Source: Candidatus Providencia siddallii
Lineage (GTDB): Bacteria > Pseudomonadota > Gammaproteobacteria > Enterobacterales > Enterobacteriaceae
Length of the DNA: 64,000 nt
Assembly (NCBI GenBank): GCA_001457715.1
Contig: CVRF01000002.1
Coordinates: forward strand, 96,651 to 160,650
Direction of reading: 5' to 3'
Translations under genes and position numbers: made by a program
In this document: in pieces, positions 62,572 to 64,000 of the stretch
How the letters are laid out: every line of letters begins with the position of its first letter
How positions within the stretch are numbered: position 1 is the first letter of the stretch
The notes under the pieces: generated by a model
Told to the model about the DNA's origin: nothing
The model's database searches: none
What the model saw: only the letters and a program-made list of their open reading frames with translations

Positions 62572-62656
62572 GGAGGGATGGCCGAGAGGTTTAAGGCAGC
62601 GGTCTTGAAAACCGTCGGTGGGAAACTATCCGAGAGTTCGAATCTCTCTCCCTCCG
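62572..62656 (+). tRNA. serT: tRNA-Ser (anticodon TGA)
   Basis: A class II tRNA of 85 bases with a long variable arm (GGTGGGAAACTATCC). Acceptor GGAGGGA/TCCCTCC, anticodon TGA at 62606-62608, T arm GAGTTCGAATCTC. It matches E. coli serT in type and neighbourhood. CCA is not encoded (discriminator G, then TTA). A GC-rich palindrome CCGCTAGCGG sits 4 bases upstream of the mature 5' end. Confidence 0.96.
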
Positions 62657-62920
62657 TTATTTAAAAATATATTTTATAAATTGTAACAATTACTTTAAAT
62701 TTATAATTTTAAATTATTATTTTTTATTTTTTATAATATAACTAATAATTAATTTTACACTAAAATTAATAGTTTTAATATTTTTTTAAAAAAAAATATT
62801 ATAGTTTAAAAAAATATATAATGTATACAAATATTGTGATAATAAACAATTGGAATTTATTTTTTATAATCATAAATTTGGTTAATAATCTAATAATATT
62901 TTATATTTAAAGTATATTAT

Positions 62921-63358
62921 TTATCTTATAACTAACACAGATCTTTTTGTATAAGAAACAATACATAAAGCATTGGAACCTAGTAAATGAGTTAAAACAC
63001 TGGGGTTATGCGATCCAATAATAATTAAATCTGCATTAATTTGTTCAGCTTGTGATAAAACTTTTTCTTTTGGAGAGCCAATATCTACTTTAAAAAATAT
63101 TTTATTTAATGGATAATTAATTTTTTTTATAAGTTGATGTAATTTTTTTTCAGATCTTTCTGTAGCTTCTTTAGTTGAAGAAGAAAGTAAATCATAATAA
63201 TAACTATAAATCATTGAAAATTTTGATACATCAGGTATTAAATGAAAAAGATGAATAGTGGCATCAGATGTTTTAGCCAAATAAACAGCATGTTTTAAAG
63301 CTTTATCTGTTAGTGTGTCTTCAAATATATCAATTGGAACTAAAATAGTTTTATACAT
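62921..63358 (-). CDS. uspG: Universal stress protein, UspG-like
   Basis: A 145-residue single-domain Usp protein, usually induced by stress or growth arrest. The start MYKTILVPIDIFEDTLTDKALKHAVYLA aligns best with E. coli UspG ([28 protein letters not shown]). The ATP-binding signature is GSHNPSVLTHLLGSNALCIVSYTKRSVLVIR, the G-2x-G-9x-G(S/T) pattern appearing as GSHN...LLGSNA. UspF is less similar at the N-terminus. Neighbours in E. coli differ, so the position gives no support. Confidence 0.88.
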   Translation of the reverse strand: MYKTILVPIDIFEDTLTDKALKHAVYLAKTSDATIHLFHLIPDVSKFSMIYSYYYDLLSSSTKEATERSEKKLHQLIKKINYPLNKIFFKVDIGSPKEKVLSQAEQINADLIIIGSHNPSVLTHLLGSNALCIVSYTKRSVLVIR

Positions 63359-64000
63359 ATAATTACTCTTAAAAAATTTGAGTTGTGTATTTAAATATAA
63401 ATAAAATTTTACGGTGTATTGTTTTTATATAAATTCTTTTTATATTAAAAATATATTGTATAACAATTATTGTGATTTTATATAAAATATATGATTCTAT
63501 TTGAATTAAAGTATTAAAAAATAAAAATTATAATTAGTTATGTTTAAATTAACAAATAGTTAACACAAGTATTTTTTATAAAATATAATTTTTGATTTAA
63601 TTGTATAGATAAGTATGTTTTTGTATTTGGTGTATTTGATTTAATTATGTTGCATTATTGATTATGTTAATAATATTTTTATTACTTGGTTAAAATTTAC
63701 ATAGTTTATTTTATATTATGCAAATTAGTTAATTTTATGAATATTTTGTATTTTTTTTGTTTTTGTTTTTTTTTTGACTATTTTTATTTTTGTAAAAATT
63801 ATTTGTTAATAGATTAGTAAGATAGTATAAATAATTTTAATTGAAATTATTTGTTATATTTTCTATATATTATTATTTTTAATGTTAAAAAATAATAATG
63901 TATAAAATTAAAATATAATTATTTGTACAATTTATTTTTTTTTTAAAATTGTATGAAATTATTAACTATGTAATAATGAGATTAATTATTATTGATTAAT
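63359..64000. other. A/T-rich terminal spacer
   Basis: The last 642 bases hold no recognisable gene. They include the upstream region of the Usp gene and then A/T sequence with T-rich runs (63740-63790) on the plus strand, continuing past the window. Confidence 0.5.

Noticed and set aside
1..64000. CRISPR arrays, insertion sequences, prophage or toxin-antitoxin modules
   Set aside because: No spaced repeats, transposase, integrase or phage proteins are encoded; all recognised genes are core enterobacterial genes.

Overview
The window is an A+T-dominated chromosome segment from a reduced gammaproteobacterium of the order Enterobacterales, most likely a host-restricted (insect-type) endosymbiont. 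Every recognisable protein matches an enterobacterial core gene, and gene blocks keep Escherichia coli order and strand. Between them lie long, nearly pure A/T spacers where E. coli has additional genes (recO, rpoE-rseABC, recN, ratA, recJ/dsbC/xerD/fldB, uvrA/tyrB, leuT). I saw no insertion sequence, prophage, CRISPR array or rRNA gene. The genus cannot be fixed from what I can see.

Layout. 1-6.6 kb: the 3' end of the window's first gene, mgtA, is cut by the window edge; then a cold-shock protein, tRNA-Asn, pyrC, a 1.6-kb gene desert and a small ANR-family regulator. 7-20 kb: a compacted version of one E. coli region, yfhL, acpS-pdxJ, era-rnc-lepB-lepA, nadB, ung, grpE, nadK, bamE, rnfH, smpB and ssrA (tmRNA). 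20-25 kb: a cation diffusion facilitator, lysS-prfB and sdhE. 26.5-44 kb: rho, the complete enterobacterial common antigen (ECA) cluster wecA-wzzE-wecBC-rffGH-wecDE-wzxE-wecF-wzyE-wecG, the permease yifK, tRNAs Arg-His-Pro, and a cyaA gene reduced to its catalytic half. 44-50 kb: ssb, alr, dnaB, qor, and a stand-alone NAD(P)HX dehydratase. 50.8-55 kb: rsmD and ftsY-ftsE-ftsX-rpoH. 56-64 kb: deoB, holD, pyrD, fabA, tusE, tRNA-Ser and a universal stress protein.

How the genes work together. The retained set covers translation and its quality control (lepA, prfB, lysS, tmRNA/SmpB, rnc, era, rsmD, tusE), replication (dnaB, ssb, holD), protein export and envelope assembly (ftsY, lepB, bamE), pyrimidine, NAD and PLP synthesis (pyrC, pyrD, nadB, nadK, pdxJ), lipid synthesis (acpS, fabA), the heat-shock circuit (rpoH plus a visible sigma-32 promoter in front of grpE), and a full ECA pathway. 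Retaining ECA, alanine racemase and BamE points to a cell that still builds a real Gram-negative envelope.

Most notable observations: a perfect 25-bp inverted repeat with a 3-nt loop between yifK and the tRNA cluster; FtsE with most ATPase motifs degraded; CyaA ending cleanly after its catalytic domain; an RF2 gene without its programmed frameshift; four of five tRNAs and the tmRNA lacking a genome-encoded CCA; and a preserved ANR-type regulator standing alone between deserts. I did not find an obviously new multi-gene system.
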